A stretch of 64,000 nt of DNA from Herbiconiux daphne (GTDB taxonomy: Bacteria > Actinomycetota > Actinomycetes > Actinomycetales > Microbacteriaceae): NCBI RefSeq assembly GCF_024979295.1, contig NZ_JANLCJ010000005.1, positions 62,001-126,000 of the forward strand, in the 5' to 3' direction. The position numbers and the translations under genes were made by a program. Each line of letters starts with the position of its first letter. Position 1 is the first letter of the stretch. Below, piece by piece: positions 16,767-26,600 of the stretch. The notes under the pieces were generated by a model that saw nothing but the letters and a program-made list of their open reading frames with translations, ran no database searches and was not told the origin of the DNA.

Positions 16767-17297
16767 GTGACACAGCCGGACCAGGACGGCGCCGCCCGCC
16801 CCGGCCTCATCCTCCGCCTCATCAAAGATCAGAGAGTCGCGTTTCTGCTCGTCGGCGCCACCAACACCGGCGTCGGCTTTCTCTTCTTCATCGCCTTCGA
16901 CCTCACCGTCGGCAACTGGCTCGACGACGCCGTCAACGAGACCATCGGCTCGCTCGCCACGCTGGCGTGCGCCCACGTGCTCGGCGTGCTCTTCGCCTTC
17001 GTGATGTACCGCCGGTTCGTGTTCCGGGTCACCGGTCACGTCTGGCGCGACCTGGCGCGATTCGAGAGCGTCTACCTGGTGGCGATCGTCATCAACGCGA
17101 TCATCCTGCCGATCCTGGTGGGGTTCGGCTGGAACCGCATCCTCGCCCAGTTCTCGATCCTCATCATCACCACGCTCATCAGCTGGTTCGGGCACAAGGG
17201 CTTCTCGTTCCGCCGCGAGGCCGAAGCCGCCACCGAGGTCGAGCCCGGCCGACCCGGCGACACCGGCGACACCACAGGATCGGGGGCCGGCCGCTGA
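16767..17297 (+). CDS. GtrA-family membrane protein
   Basis: A 176-residue protein with four hydrophobic segments (about 25-48, 66-88, 97-118 and 122-142), the GtrA/DPMS architecture. Landmarks are FLLVGATNTGVGF near the start and the Y-R-R-F-V-F-R segment after the second helix. GtrA proteins are thought to flip undecaprenyl-phosphate-linked monosaccharides so that a membrane transferase can use them outside the cell. GTG start, leaderless layout. It is the first gene of a tight run with a GT2, a GT-C-like protein and a GtrB/ArnC-like GT2 (overlap TGATG with the next gene). Confidence 0.85.
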   Translation: MTQPDQDGAARPGLILRLIKDQRVAFLLVGATNTGVGFLFFIAFDLTVGNWLDDAVNETIGSLATLACAHVLGVLFAFVMYRRFVFRVTGHVWRDLARFESVYLVAIVINAIILPILVGFGWNRILAQFSILIITTLISWFGHKGFSFRREAEAATEVEPGRPGDTGDTTGSGAGR

Positions 17298-18133
17298 TGC
17301 CCAAGCTCTCCGTGGTCATCCCCGCGTTCAACAACGCCGACTTCATCGTCGACACCGTGCGCTCGGTGCTCGACCAGCGCTACGGCGACTTCGAGCTCAT
17401 CGTCGCCGACCACTCGTCGGCCGACGACACCCGAGCGCTGCTCGAGCGCTTCGCCGGCGACCCCCGCGTGACCCTGCTCGACACTCCGGCGGGCGGCGGC
17501 GCCGAGGCGAACTGGCGGCGGGTGACGGATGCCGCCACCGGTGACTACCTGAAACTCCTGCCCGGCGACGACCTGCTCTACCCCGGCGCCCTCGAGCTGC
17601 ACGCCCACGCCCTCGACGCGCATCCGTCGGTCGTGCTCGTCTCGAGCCCACGCGACATCCTCGACGCCCGCGGCCGCGTCACCATCCGCAAACGCGGACT
17701 CCAGGGCGTGCCGCGCCGGGTGCAGCCCGGGGTCGAGGTCATCCGGCAGACCGTGCGCCGGGGCACGAACGTCTTCGGCGAACCCGGATGCGTCACCATG
17801 CGCCGCTCGGTGCTCGAGCAGGCCGGCGGCTGGGACGCTCGGTTCCCCTACCTCATCGACCAGACGAGCTACTCCAAGGTGCTGCTGCGCGGCGACTACC
17901 TGCCGGTCGATCGCGCGCTCGCGGGCTTCCGGGTGAACCAGGGGCAGTGGAGCGTGGCGCTGGTGAACGACCAGGCCGAGCAGGCCAAGGCCTACAACCG
18001 GTGGTGCCGCGAGCAGGCGCCCGACACCATCAGCGCCCGCGACGTCTGGATCGGCAACCGCCGCGCCGAAGTCATGGCCCTCGCGCGCCGCGCCTACTAC
18101 ACCGTCACCGCGAGCAGGATGCGAGCCGCATGA
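17297..18133 (+). CDS. Glycosyltransferase family 2
   Basis: A 278-residue inverting GT-A enzyme. It opens with KLSVVIPAFNNADFI, has IVADHSSADDT and a metal-binding L-P-G-D-D-L stretch, then G-E-P-G near the acceptor region. No membrane helices. It begins at an ATG that overlaps the gtrA stop and ends in an ATGA overlap with the next gene. It probably transfers a sugar to the growing lipid-linked polymer or side chain; donor unknown. Confidence 0.85.
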   Translation: MPKLSVVIPAFNNADFIVDTVRSVLDQRYGDFELIVADHSSADDTRALLERFAGDPRVTLLDTPAGGGAEANWRRVTDAATGDYLKLLPGDDLLYPGALELHAHALDAHPSVVLVSSPRDILDARGRVTIRKRGLQGVPRRVQPGVEVIRQTVRRGTNVFGEPGCVTMRRSVLEQAGGWDARFPYLIDQTSYSKVLLRGDYLPVDRALAGFRVNQGQWSVALVNDQAEQAKAYNRWCREQAPDTISARDVWIGNRRAEVMALARRAYYTVTASRMRAA

Positions 18134-19998
18134 ATACCCTCGACCGGGCCGCCGCCCGCCTCACCACCTGGCGCTGGTTCCCCTATGCGCTCGCCGCGCT
18201 GCTCTCGCTCGTCGCCGTCTGGTTCGGCCTCGACCTGTGGCACCTCGACTGGAGGGTGCCGCTCTACTACACGGGCGACGCCCTCGCGGTGGGCTCGCAC
18301 TTCAAGACCATCATCGAGACCGGATGGTTCACCCACCAGCCCGACCTCGGCGCTCCCTACGGGCAGTTCTACAACGACTATCCGCAGGCCGACAACCTGC
18401 ATTTCATCGCCGCGAGCGTGCTGCGGGTGTTCACGAGCGACTTCGGTGCCCTGATGAACATCTCTTTCGTGATCGGCTTCCCGCTCGCGGCCGTCACGGC
18501 GGTGTGGTTCCTGCGGCTGGTCGGCGTGAGCCGCACGCTCTCGGTCGCGCTCGGCGTCGCGTTCTCGATCGCGCCCTACCACTTCATCAAGGGCGAGGGC
18601 CACCTCTTCCTCGCCGCCTACTTCGTGGTGCCGCTCGCGCTCGGCATCCTCTACCTGGTGGCGACGGGGCAGCCCGTGTGGTCGCGGCGCATCCTCAGCC
18701 GGCGCAATCTCGCGACGGTCGGCATCCTGGTGCTGCTCGGCACGGCCTCGAGCTACTACTCGGTGTTCGTGGCCCTGGTGCTCGCGGTGGCGGGGCTCGC
18801 GAAGCTCTGGCAGACGCACGCCTGGCGGCGGTTCTTCGGCGCGGCCGCGGCCGGGCTGGTGATCGCCTTCACGATGTTCCTCAACCTGCTGCCCGACCTG
18901 ATCTACCGCCTGGCCAACGGGGCCAACGAGGCGGTGCTCGTGCGCAGCCCACCCGAGGCCGAGCTCTACTCGTTCAAGATCGCGTCGCTGCTGCTGCCTG
19001 TTCCCGGGCACCGCTTCGCCCCATTCGCGAACCTGCGGCAGCTCTACGACACCTACTACCCGCTGCCCTCCGAGGCGCCGGCGCTCGGGCTCATCGCCGC
19101 GGCGGGATTCGTGGCGCTGATCGTGTTCGCCGTGTACTTCTTGCTCACCGCCGGCAAGACGCGGTGGCGGGCGCCGCGCAGCTACGTGCGCACCCTCTCG
19201 GTGCTGTCGGGGCTGACGCTCGTCGCCTTCCTGTTCGGCACCGTCGGGGGGCTCTCGACGTTGCTCTCGTTCGTCGACTTCCCGATCCGGTCGTGGAACC
19301 GCATCGCCATCCTGATCGCGATGCTCGCGCTCGCCGCCGTGGGGCTGCTGCTCGACCGCGCGGTGCGGTCGGTGATGCGCCGCGCCGAGCGGCGTGCCGC
19401 GGCGCGAGATGCCTCCGCGCTGGACGCCGCGAGCGGCTACGGCGGCATCGGCGCTTCCGCGGCATCCGCCGCCCGCCCCCGTCGTCGCTGGCTCGTCGCC
19501 GTGCCGCTCGCCGTGCTGCTCATGGTGCTCGCCGTCTGGGACCAGATTCCCCCCATCGACCACGCCGCCCGGGCGGCGACCGTGGCGAGCTTCGACTCCG
19601 ACGAGGCGTTCACGAAGCAGGTCGAGCAGACGGTGGCGAGCGGATGCCTGCTCTACCAGTTGCCCTACATCGCCTTCCCCGAGTCGCCACCCGTCAACGG
19701 CGCCACCGATGCCGACGAGCTGCGGCCGTTCCTGCACTCCACCGATCTGCGCTGGTCGGCGGGCGGCATCAAGGGCCGGGCGCCGGTCGACGAGGTCGGC
19801 GCGCTGGCCTCGCTGCCTGTGCCGGCGCTCGTGATGGCGCTGAAGGGCATCGACGCGTGCGGCATCGTGGTCGACCGCGCCGCCTATGCCGACGGCGGCG
19901 CCGCGGTGGTCGACCAGCTCGAATCGGTGACCGGCGACGCCGCGTCGTCGTTCGACTCACCCGACGGCCGCTTCAGCTTCATCCGCACCGTGCCGTGA
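18130..19998 (+). CDS. Polytopic membrane protein, GT-C-like
   Basis: A 622-residue protein with about ten to twelve hydrophobic segments up to residue 490, and a soluble extracytoplasmic C-terminus (about 490-622). The first loop holds Y-Y-T-G-D-A and further acidic residues, as in GT-C glycosyltransferases that use polyprenyl-phosphate sugars. No named family motif is certain. The position between gtrA and a GtrB/ArnC-like GT2 supports a role as the outside sugar transferase of a three-part decoration system. The ATG at 18130 overlaps the previous stop. Confidence 0.65.
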   Translation: MNTLDRAAARLTTWRWFPYALAALLSLVAVWFGLDLWHLDWRVPLYYTGDALAVGSHFKTIIETGWFTHQPDLGAPYGQFYNDYPQADNLHFIAASVLRVFTSDFGALMNISFVIGFPLAAVTAVWFLRLVGVSRTLSVALGVAFSIAPYHFIKGEGHLFLAAYFVVPLALGILYLVATGQPVWSRRILSRRNLATVGILVLLGTASSYYSVFVALVLAVAGLAKLWQTHAWRRFFGAAAAGLVIAFTMFLNLLPDLIYRLANGANEAVLVRSPPEAELYSFKIASLLLPVPGHRFAPFANLRQLYDTYYPLPSEAPALGLIAAAGFVALIVFAVYFLLTAGKTRWRAPRSYVRTLSVLSGLTLVAFLFGTVGGLSTLLSFVDFPIRSWNRIAILIAMLALAAVGLLLDRAVRSVMRRAERRAAARDASALDAASGYGGIGASAASAARPRRRWLVAVPLAVLLMVLAVWDQIPPIDHAARAATVASFDSDEAFTKQVEQTVASGCLLYQLPYIAFPESPPVNGATDADELRPFLHSTDLRWSAGGIKGRAPVDEVGALASLPVPALVMALKGIDACGIVVDRAAYADGGAAVVDQLESVTGDAASSFDSPDGRFSFIRTVP

Positions 19999-20012
19999 TA
20001 GCTTCTGGTCTC

Positions 20013-21146
20013 GTGGACAATGTCGACGCGACCGCTTCCACGGTGTACTCCATCTCGGTCGTGGTGCCCGTGTATCAGGGCGAACGCACCCTCGCGGCGG
20101 TCGTGGCCGAGCTCGAGCCCTACACCCGCGGGGCGCGCACGCCCGATGGCGTCGCCTACCGCGTCTCGGAAGTGCTGCTCGTGCACGACAACGGCCCCGA
20201 CCACTCCGACATCGTGATGCGCACGCTCGAGGTGCAGTATCCGTTCGTCAGCATCATCTGGCTGAGCCGCAACTTCGGTCAGCACGCCGCCACCATCGCG
20301 GGAATGGCGGCCTCGAAGGGCCGCTGGATCCTGACGATGGACGAAGACGGCCAGCACGACCCCGCCTCGATCGGCGCCTTCCTCGACACCGCCATCCGCG
20401 AGCGGGCGGGCGTGGTCTACGCCCGCTTCACCAACGAGCGCCCGCACGGGTTGTTCCGGGCGGCCGCGTCGCGGTCGTCGAAGCGGATGCTCGGGGCCGC
20501 GTTCCGCCTGCCCGACGCGAGCCAGTTCCAGAGCTACCGTCTCGTGCGCGGCGACGTGGGCCGCAAACTCGCGGGGTTCGCGGCGACCGGCGTCTACCTC
20601 GACGTCGCGCTGAGCTGGGTGACGAACCGGGTGGCCACGTCGCCGACCCGCCTGCGCACCGCCGACGGACGGGTGTCGGGCTATTCGCTGCCGGCCCTCT
20701 TCGCCTACTTCTGGCGCATGGTGCTCACGAGCGGCACCACGGGCCTGCGTTTCGTCAGCGTGCTCGGTGGCATCATCGCGGTGATCGGCGTGATCATCGC
20801 GATCTACATCATCGCGTCGCCGAACGTCGGGCAAGAGCCCGAGACGGCGGGCTGGGCGTCGCTCATCGTCGTCATCCTGCTCTGCTCGGGCGCCATCCTG
20901 GTGTCGCTCGGAGTGATCGCCGAATACATCGGGGTGTCGCTCAACGTGGCGATGGGGCGGCCCCTCTATCTGGTGGTCGACGACCCCGAGACGATCATGC
21001 CCGAAGACGAACCCGTCACGCCCGAGACCATGCGCTCGGCCGACACGGCCACCATCCCCTACCTCGACCCCGCTGAACCACAGGCAGTCCGGCCCGAACC
21101 GACCGTCGCTCCCCACGGAACGGAAAACCACCCCGGTGCCCGATGA
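20013..21146 (+). CDS. Polyprenyl-phosphate glycosyltransferase, GtrB/ArnC-like GT2
   Basis: About 377 residues. The GT-A domain (about 5-245) has SVVVPVYQGERTL, LSRNFGQHAATIAGM and the metal site MDEDGQHDP. Two membrane helices follow (about 250-275 and 290-315), the layout of GtrB, DPM1-like and ArnC enzymes that load a sugar onto undecaprenyl phosphate. Start choice: GTG 20013 follows a TAGCTT box by eight bases; GTG 19995 overlaps the previous stop (GTGA) and is an alternative. It overlaps the sugar transaminase gene by 11 bases, suggesting that the loaded sugar is the amino sugar made by that enzyme (inference). Confidence 0.85.
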   Translation: MDNVDATASTVYSISVVVPVYQGERTLAAVVAELEPYTRGARTPDGVAYRVSEVLLVHDNGPDHSDIVMRTLEVQYPFVSIIWLSRNFGQHAATIAGMAASKGRWILTMDEDGQHDPASIGAFLDTAIRERAGVVYARFTNERPHGLFRAAASRSSKRMLGAAFRLPDASQFQSYRLVRGDVGRKLAGFAATGVYLDVALSWVTNRVATSPTRLRTADGRVSGYSLPALFAYFWRMVLTSGTTGLRFVSVLGGIIAVIGVIIAIYIIASPNVGQEPETAGWASLIVVILLCSGAILVSLGVIAEYIGVSLNVAMGRPLYLVVDDPETIMPEDEPVTPETMRSADTATIPYLDPAEPQAVRPEPTVAPHGTENHPGAR

Positions 21147-22269
21147 GATCGTCTTCAGCCGCCCGCTGCGAACGCCCGACGAACTGCCGAACCTCGACAC
21201 GGTTCTGCGGTCGGACCACTCGCACGGCGACGGCCCCTTCACCGCGACGGCGACCGCCCGGCTGAAGGTGGTGACCGGGGCGTCCGAGGCACTGCTCACC
21301 ACGTCGTGCACGCACGCCCTCGACATGGCGTCGCTGCTGCTCGATCTCGGCCCCGGCGACGAGGTCGTGCTGCCGAGCTTCACGTTCCCCTCCGCGGCCA
21401 CGGCGATCGTGCTGCGGGGAGCGACCCCGGTGTTCGTCGACATCGACTTCTCGACCGGCAACATCGACCCCGAGCAGGTCGCCGAGGCGCTGACCCCGCA
21501 CACCAAGGCGGTGACCGTGATGCACTACGGCGGGGTGCCGGTCGACCTCGACGCCGTCGTCGGCATCGCCGAGCGCGCCGGCATCGCGCTGATCGAAGAC
21601 AACGCCCACGGCCTGGGCGGCCGCGACGGGGAGCGCCGGCTCGGCACCGTCGGCGCCTTCGGCACGCAGAGCTTCCACGACACCAAGAACGTGCACTGCG
21701 GCGAGGGCGGCGCCCTGCTCATCAACGACGAGCGCTACGTCGAGCGCGCCGAGATCGTGCGCGAGAAGGGCACCAACCGCGCCCGCTTCCTGCGCGGTGC
21801 GGTCGACAAGTACACCTGGCAGGATGTCGGCTCGAGCTACCTGCTCAGCGAGCTCAACGCCGCCGTGCTCGACTCCCAGCTCGCCTCGTTCGACACCATC
21901 CAGGCCGCGCGCAACCGGGTCTGGAACGCCTATGCCGACGGTCTCGGCGACTGGGCCGACGACACCGAGGTGCGCCTGATGTCCGACGACCCGAACCTCG
22001 AGCACACCGCGCACCTCTTCTATGCGCTCATGCCCGACCACGAGGGGCAGTCGGGGCTCATCCAGCACCTCCGCGGTCTCGGCATCCGGGCGGCCTTCCA
22101 TTACGTGCCGCTCGACTCCTCGCCCGCCGGCCGGCGTTTCGGCCGCACGGCGCATCCGCTCGACCGCAGCGAAGGGTTCTCGTCGCGCCTCGTGCGGCTG
22201 CCGCTCTGGGCCGGCATGACGGATGCGCAGGTCGAGCGCGTGATCGAGGGCGTGCGGTCGTACCGCTGA
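21136..22269 (+). CDS. dTDP-4-amino-4,6-dideoxyhexose transaminase (WecE/RffA-like)
   Basis: A 377-residue PLP enzyme of the DegT/DnrJ/EryC1/StrS family. It shows the WecE pattern LTTSCTHALDMASLLLDL, GDEVVLPSFTFPSAA, EDNAHGLG and SFHDTKNVHCGEGG, with Lys184 as the PLP lysine. WecE aminates dTDP-4-keto-6-deoxyglucose, the RmlB product, to dTDP-4-amino-4,6-dideoxygalactose. Exact stereochemistry here is not provable from sequence. It starts at GTG inside the end of the GT2 gene. No soluble N-acetyltransferase (WecD-like) is adjacent, so the amine may stay free or be modified by the membrane acyltransferase downstream. Confidence 0.88.
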   Translation: MPDEIVFSRPLRTPDELPNLDTVLRSDHSHGDGPFTATATARLKVVTGASEALLTTSCTHALDMASLLLDLGPGDEVVLPSFTFPSAATAIVLRGATPVFVDIDFSTGNIDPEQVAEALTPHTKAVTVMHYGGVPVDLDAVVGIAERAGIALIEDNAHGLGGRDGERRLGTVGAFGTQSFHDTKNVHCGEGGALLINDERYVERAEIVREKGTNRARFLRGAVDKYTWQDVGSSYLLSELNAAVLDSQLASFDTIQAARNRVWNAYADGLGDWADDTEVRLMSDDPNLEHTAHLFYALMPDHEGQSGLIQHLRGLGIRAAFHYVPLDSSPAGRRFGRTAHPLDRSEGFSSRLVRLPLWAGMTDAQVERVIEGVRSYR

Positions 22270-22342
22270 GGCGTGACAGCGGGGAGCGCGGGCTGCCCAG
22301 TGCCCGTGCGCGTGGCCGTGCCCCGGCCGACCTGACGACTGA

Positions 22343-22373
22343 TTAACATCGGTTAACCTCCGTCGGTTATGCT
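22343..22373 (+). promoter_or_regulatory. Promoter of the acyltransferase gene
   Basis: TTAACA (22343-22348) and TATGCT (22368-22373) form a -35/-10 pair with a 19-base spacer. The palindrome GGTTAACC lies between them (22351-22358). Transcription would start near 22380, which excludes the ATG at 22369. Confidence 0.5.
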
Positions 22374-22455
22374 GACGGCTTCACTACGACTGTCGAGCAG
22401 CGGCCCGGTGCCGCCCGCAGCGGCGGTCGCCGCCACCGCAGGGAGCCGCACCCGC

Positions 22456-23529
22456 ATGATCACCCGGCCCGCGCCCGATCCGCGCCGGCGACCGAACGCC
22501 TTCACGGCGCTCACGGTCGCGGGCGCGCTGCTCGTGGTGCTGCGGCATTCCGGCCCGATCTTCGGCGGCGACGCCGAGACGTCCTGGTTCCAGACGCTGC
22601 CGCCGCTCGGCATCTACGTTCTGCTCGCCGTGAGCGGATTCCTGCTGGTGCAAAGCTGGGAGCGCCGACCGAACCTCGCCGTCTATGCGGGGGCGAGAGT
22701 GGTGCGCATCTTCCCGCCGCTCGCGATCGTCGTGCTGCTCACGGTGTTCGTGCTCGGCCCGCTGACGACGACGCTCGACGGTGAGCTCTACTTCTCATCG
22801 CCCGAGACCTGGGCCTACCTCGGCAACATCGCGCTCAACCCGCATTACTTCTTGCCCGGGGTGTTCGCCGACAACCACTATCCCTTCGCCGTGAACGGCT
22901 CGCTCTGGTCGCTGCCGGCCCAGTTCGCGTGCTACTTCTTCGTGCCGGTGGTGGCCGTGCTGCCCGCGCGCCCGGCCCGTGGCGCCCTGTGGATCGTGCT
23001 CGGCATCGTCGCCGCGGTGGCGTCGCAGCTGCCCGCGCTCGCGACCTTCTCGGTGTGGGGCAGTGCTCCGCAAGACGTGCTGCGGGTGTGGCCGGCATTC
23101 TTCTTCGCGGCGGCCCTGCGCGAGCTGGTCGGCGCACCCCGCGTGCGGTGGGGCGTCGCCGCCGCCGCGCTGCTCGCCGTCGTGCAGCTCTGGCTGCCGG
23201 CGCAGCTGCAGCTCGCCGACTGGGCACTGGTGCCGGTGGCGGTCGCAGCGATCGGCTCCGCACCGATCCCGGTCGTGTCGGCGGCCGGGCGCTGGGGCAA
23301 TCCGACCTATGGCGCCTTCCTCACCGGCTTCCCCATCCAGCAGACCCTCGCCGAGACGTTCGGCACCGATCACGCGGCGGCTCTGCTCGTCGCCTCGCTG
23401 GTGCTCGCCCCCACCGCGGGCTTCGTGCTCGCGCGCACCGTCGAGCAGCCACTCACAAACGCTTTTCGGCGCGCGACCAGGGTGCGTACAGGGCCCGTCA
23501 AGGCGCTGCCGGAACCTCTCGTGGCATGA
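22456..23529 (+). CDS. Acyltransferase family 3 membrane protein
   Basis: About 357 residues with ten or so hydrophobic segments. The opening R-P-N-A-F-T-A-L-T-V-A-G-A-L-L-V-V-L-R-H has the family's R-x10-H arrangement, followed by V-S-G-F-L-L and R-I-F-P-P. Such proteins O-acylate (often acetylate) glycans at the membrane. The ATG at 22456 is chosen because AGGGAG lies about ten bases upstream and the -10 box at 22368 would remove the earlier ATG at 22369. It may decorate the wall polysaccharide or the amino sugar made next door. Confidence 0.85.
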   Translation: MITRPAPDPRRRPNAFTALTVAGALLVVLRHSGPIFGGDAETSWFQTLPPLGIYVLLAVSGFLLVQSWERRPNLAVYAGARVVRIFPPLAIVVLLTVFVLGPLTTTLDGELYFSSPETWAYLGNIALNPHYFLPGVFADNHYPFAVNGSLWSLPAQFACYFFVPVVAVLPARPARGALWIVLGIVAAVASQLPALATFSVWGSAPQDVLRVWPAFFFAAALRELVGAPRVRWGVAAAALLAVVQLWLPAQLQLADWALVPVAVAAIGSAPIPVVSAAGRWGNPTYGAFLTGFPIQQTLAETFGTDHAAALLVASLVLAPTAGFVLARTVEQPLTNAFRRATRVRTGPVKALPEPLVA

Positions 23530-23564
23530 GACGACCGGTCTCAAACAAGGAAATGTGAATTCGC

Positions 23565-23570
23565 TATGCT
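23565..23570 (+). promoter_or_regulatory. -10 box upstream of the 1370-residue fusion gene
   Basis: TATGCT, followed by GATG, matches the -10 and downstream bases of the acyltransferase promoter (TATGCTGACG). The leader of about 63 bases has AAAGGG eight bases before the ATG. Confidence 0.4.
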
Positions 23571-23639
23571 GATGCCGCCTGACACGGTGGAGACCCTGGT
23601 TCCCGTTGTTCGACCACACCTGATCAAAGGGATTGCACG

Positions 23640-26600
23640 ATGACCACCGACCTCACACCCGCGCGCAGAATCGCCGCGCACGCCGACGCCTCCGGTGTTC
23701 GGCCGCTCGGCCCGCACGAAGACGACAGCGCCCCCGACCAGCACGCCGACGATGCTCTGCTGCCGATCGTGCGGAGCGCCCGAGACCTGAGCGCGGCAAG
23801 CACCGAGCTGCTCGAAGCCGCCATCGCTGCCGGGTCGCTGCACCGCCGTCACGTCGACCCGTCCCGGGCCAACGTGCTGCGGGCCCTGGCGCTGCCCCGT
23901 GAAGCCCGGGTGCTCGAGATCGGCGCCGGGTACGGCGCCATCACGCGCTACCTCGGTGAGACGGTGGCGGTGGTCGACGCGCTCGAGACGGAGCACGCCC
24001 GCGCGGCGGTCGCCCGCGAGCGCACCCGCGACCTCGCGAACGTCGAGGTGTTCGCCGGCGTTCTCGCCGATCTGCCGGCCGAGCCGGCCTACGACGTGAT
24101 CGTCATGGTCGACGTGCTGGAACACGTCGGCCACGGTTCGGCCGATCGCGCGCCCTACGTCGCCTTCCTGCGCGAAGCGGCCTCGCGCCTCGCGACAGGC
24201 GGCCGCATCGTGCTCGCCATCGAGAACAAGCTCGGCGTGAAATACCTCGCCGGAGCACCCGACGATCACACCGGGCGGCTGTTCGACGGCCTCGAAGACT
24301 ACCCTCGCGGCACCGGCGCCCGCTCGTTCAGCCGCGCCGAGCTCCTCGTGCTGCTCGAGCAGGCCGGGCTCACCTCGCGCACCCTGGGCGCCTTCCCCGA
24401 TCACACGTCGGCTCGTGTGGTGCTCGATTTCGACGACGTTCCGGATGCCGCCACGGAGCTGCTCCATCGCATCCCGTCGTTCCCGAGCCCCGACACCGCC
24501 GGGCGCCGGGTGGCGCTCGTCGACGAAGGGCTGCTCTGGCGCAGCCTCGTCGACGCGGGGGTGGGGCGCGACTTCGCCAACTCGTTCGTGGTGATCGCGA
24601 CGGCCGAGGCCGCCGATGACGCGCTCTGGCCGTCGGCCACGCTCGCGCGCTTCTTCTCGCGCGACCGCACCCGCGACGCCTCGGCCTCGACCACCGTGTG
24701 GCGCGAGGGCGACACCGTGCGGTTCTCGCGATCGTTCGCGGCCGACCCCTCGCCCCTCATCTCGACCGAGATGGCGGAGTCGGAGTTCGTGGCGGGCCGC
24801 GCCTTCGACGAGGTCTTCGTGGCCGCCGACGACGACGAGCGCCGCCGCCTGCTGACGGCCTGGAGGCAGCTCGTCGACGCGTCGGTCGACGCGGAGGGAG
24901 TGCCGATCGACGCCATTCCGCAGAACGTGCGGGTGGAGGCATCCGGAGCGCTGCGGCTGATCGACATCGAGTTCCGGTCGCCCGACGTCCGCGTCGAGTT
25001 CGTGATCGAACGCGGGGTGCTGTGGCTCGGCACCCAGCTCGCGTCGACGACCGCCCCCGAGGTGTGGCCGCAGTACGGCCGCATCCGGGAGCTCGTGGTG
25101 GGTCTCGGAGCACTGGCCGGTCTCGACCCGTCGGGGGCCTGGGTGAGCGCCGCCGTCGAGGCGGAGGCCCGGTTCCAGGCGGAGGTCACCACCCGGTTCG
25201 CCGGGCCCGACGCCGTGGGGCTCTGGCAGAGCGAGCTCGATCGCATGCTCGACTCCGACCTCATCGCCGGGCCGCTCGGACTGCGAGTGAACGACGTGCT
25301 CAACAGCGCGGAGGGGCGCCTGGTCGACCTCGCCGCCGAGCTCGCCGAGACCGAGCAGCAGCTGGCGACCGTGACCGGCGAGCTCACGGCCGAACGCGCG
25401 GCCGCGGAGGCCGCCGTGCTGCGGCTGGAATCCGAGTTGCTCGCCACGGCGCAGCGGGTGACCGAGCTCGAGATCCGGCACCAGGACACCGAGTTCCAGC
25501 TGCGCGCGGCCGAGAACGAGCTCGGCACGGCCCGCAGCGAGGGTGCCCGCCTGCTGCACCAGAGCCAGGACGAGACGTTCGTCGCCCGCAGCGAGCTGCA
25601 GGCCCTGCAGTCGTCTCGCGCGTTCCGGGCCCTCGCGTTCTCGCGCCGCCGGCTCGACCGGCTGGCGCCGTGGGGCACGCACCGCCGCGGTCTCTACGAG
25701 CGCAGCCTCCGGGCGGTCGGTGTCGCGGCACGCACCGTGCGTCGCGCGCCGGCGGCGGTGCCCGCGCCGCCCCGGTTCGCCATGCCCACGGCCGACGTGC
25801 CGCTCGTCAGCATCGTCATCCCCATCCACGGCAAGTGGGATTTCACCGAGCGCTGCCTGCACTCGCTCATCCGCTGCCACAACGGTGAGTCGTTCGAGGT
25901 GATCGTGGTCGACGACGCCTCGCCCGACGATTCGTTCGCCCGCCTCGAGGAGTTCGAGGGCGTTCGCGTCGTCGCTCTGGCGCAGAACGCCGGTTTCACC
26001 CGGGCGGCCAATGCCGGCATCCGTGCGGCCCGCGGCCGTCACGTGGTCATGCTGAACAACGACGCCGAGGTGACCCACGGCTGGCTCGACGCCCTGCTCG
26101 ACGCGGCCGAGCTGCCGGGAGCCGGCATCGTGGGCGCGAAACTCGTCTACCCCGACGGGCGGTTGCAGGAGGCGGGCGGCATCATCTTCCGCGACGCGAG
26201 CGGCTGGAACTACGGCCGCTACGGCGACCCGAACGCGCCGGAATACAACTTCCGTCGCGAGGTCGACTACTGCTCGGGCGCCGCCATCCTGATCACCCGC
26301 GCCTTGCTCGACGTCGTGCCCGGCTTCGACGAGCGCTACGCGCCGGCCTACTACGAAGACACCGACCTCGCCTTCGAGGCCCGGCGCCACGGGCTCACGG
26401 TGGTCTACGAGCCGCGCTCCACGGTCATCCATCACGAGGGAATCTCGCACGGCACCGACGAGGCCTCGGGCACCAAGAAATACCAGGCGATCAACCGCGA
26501 GAAGTTCCTCGAGAAATGGGCGGTCGAACTCGAGGGCCAGTTCGAGAACGATCCGTCGGTCGCCACGGTGGCCTCGATGCGGCGATCGGGGCGCCGCACG

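Noticed and set aside
22369-22455. Earlier ATG for the acyltransferase
   Set aside because: It lies inside the predicted -10 box, and AGGGAG supports ATG 22456.
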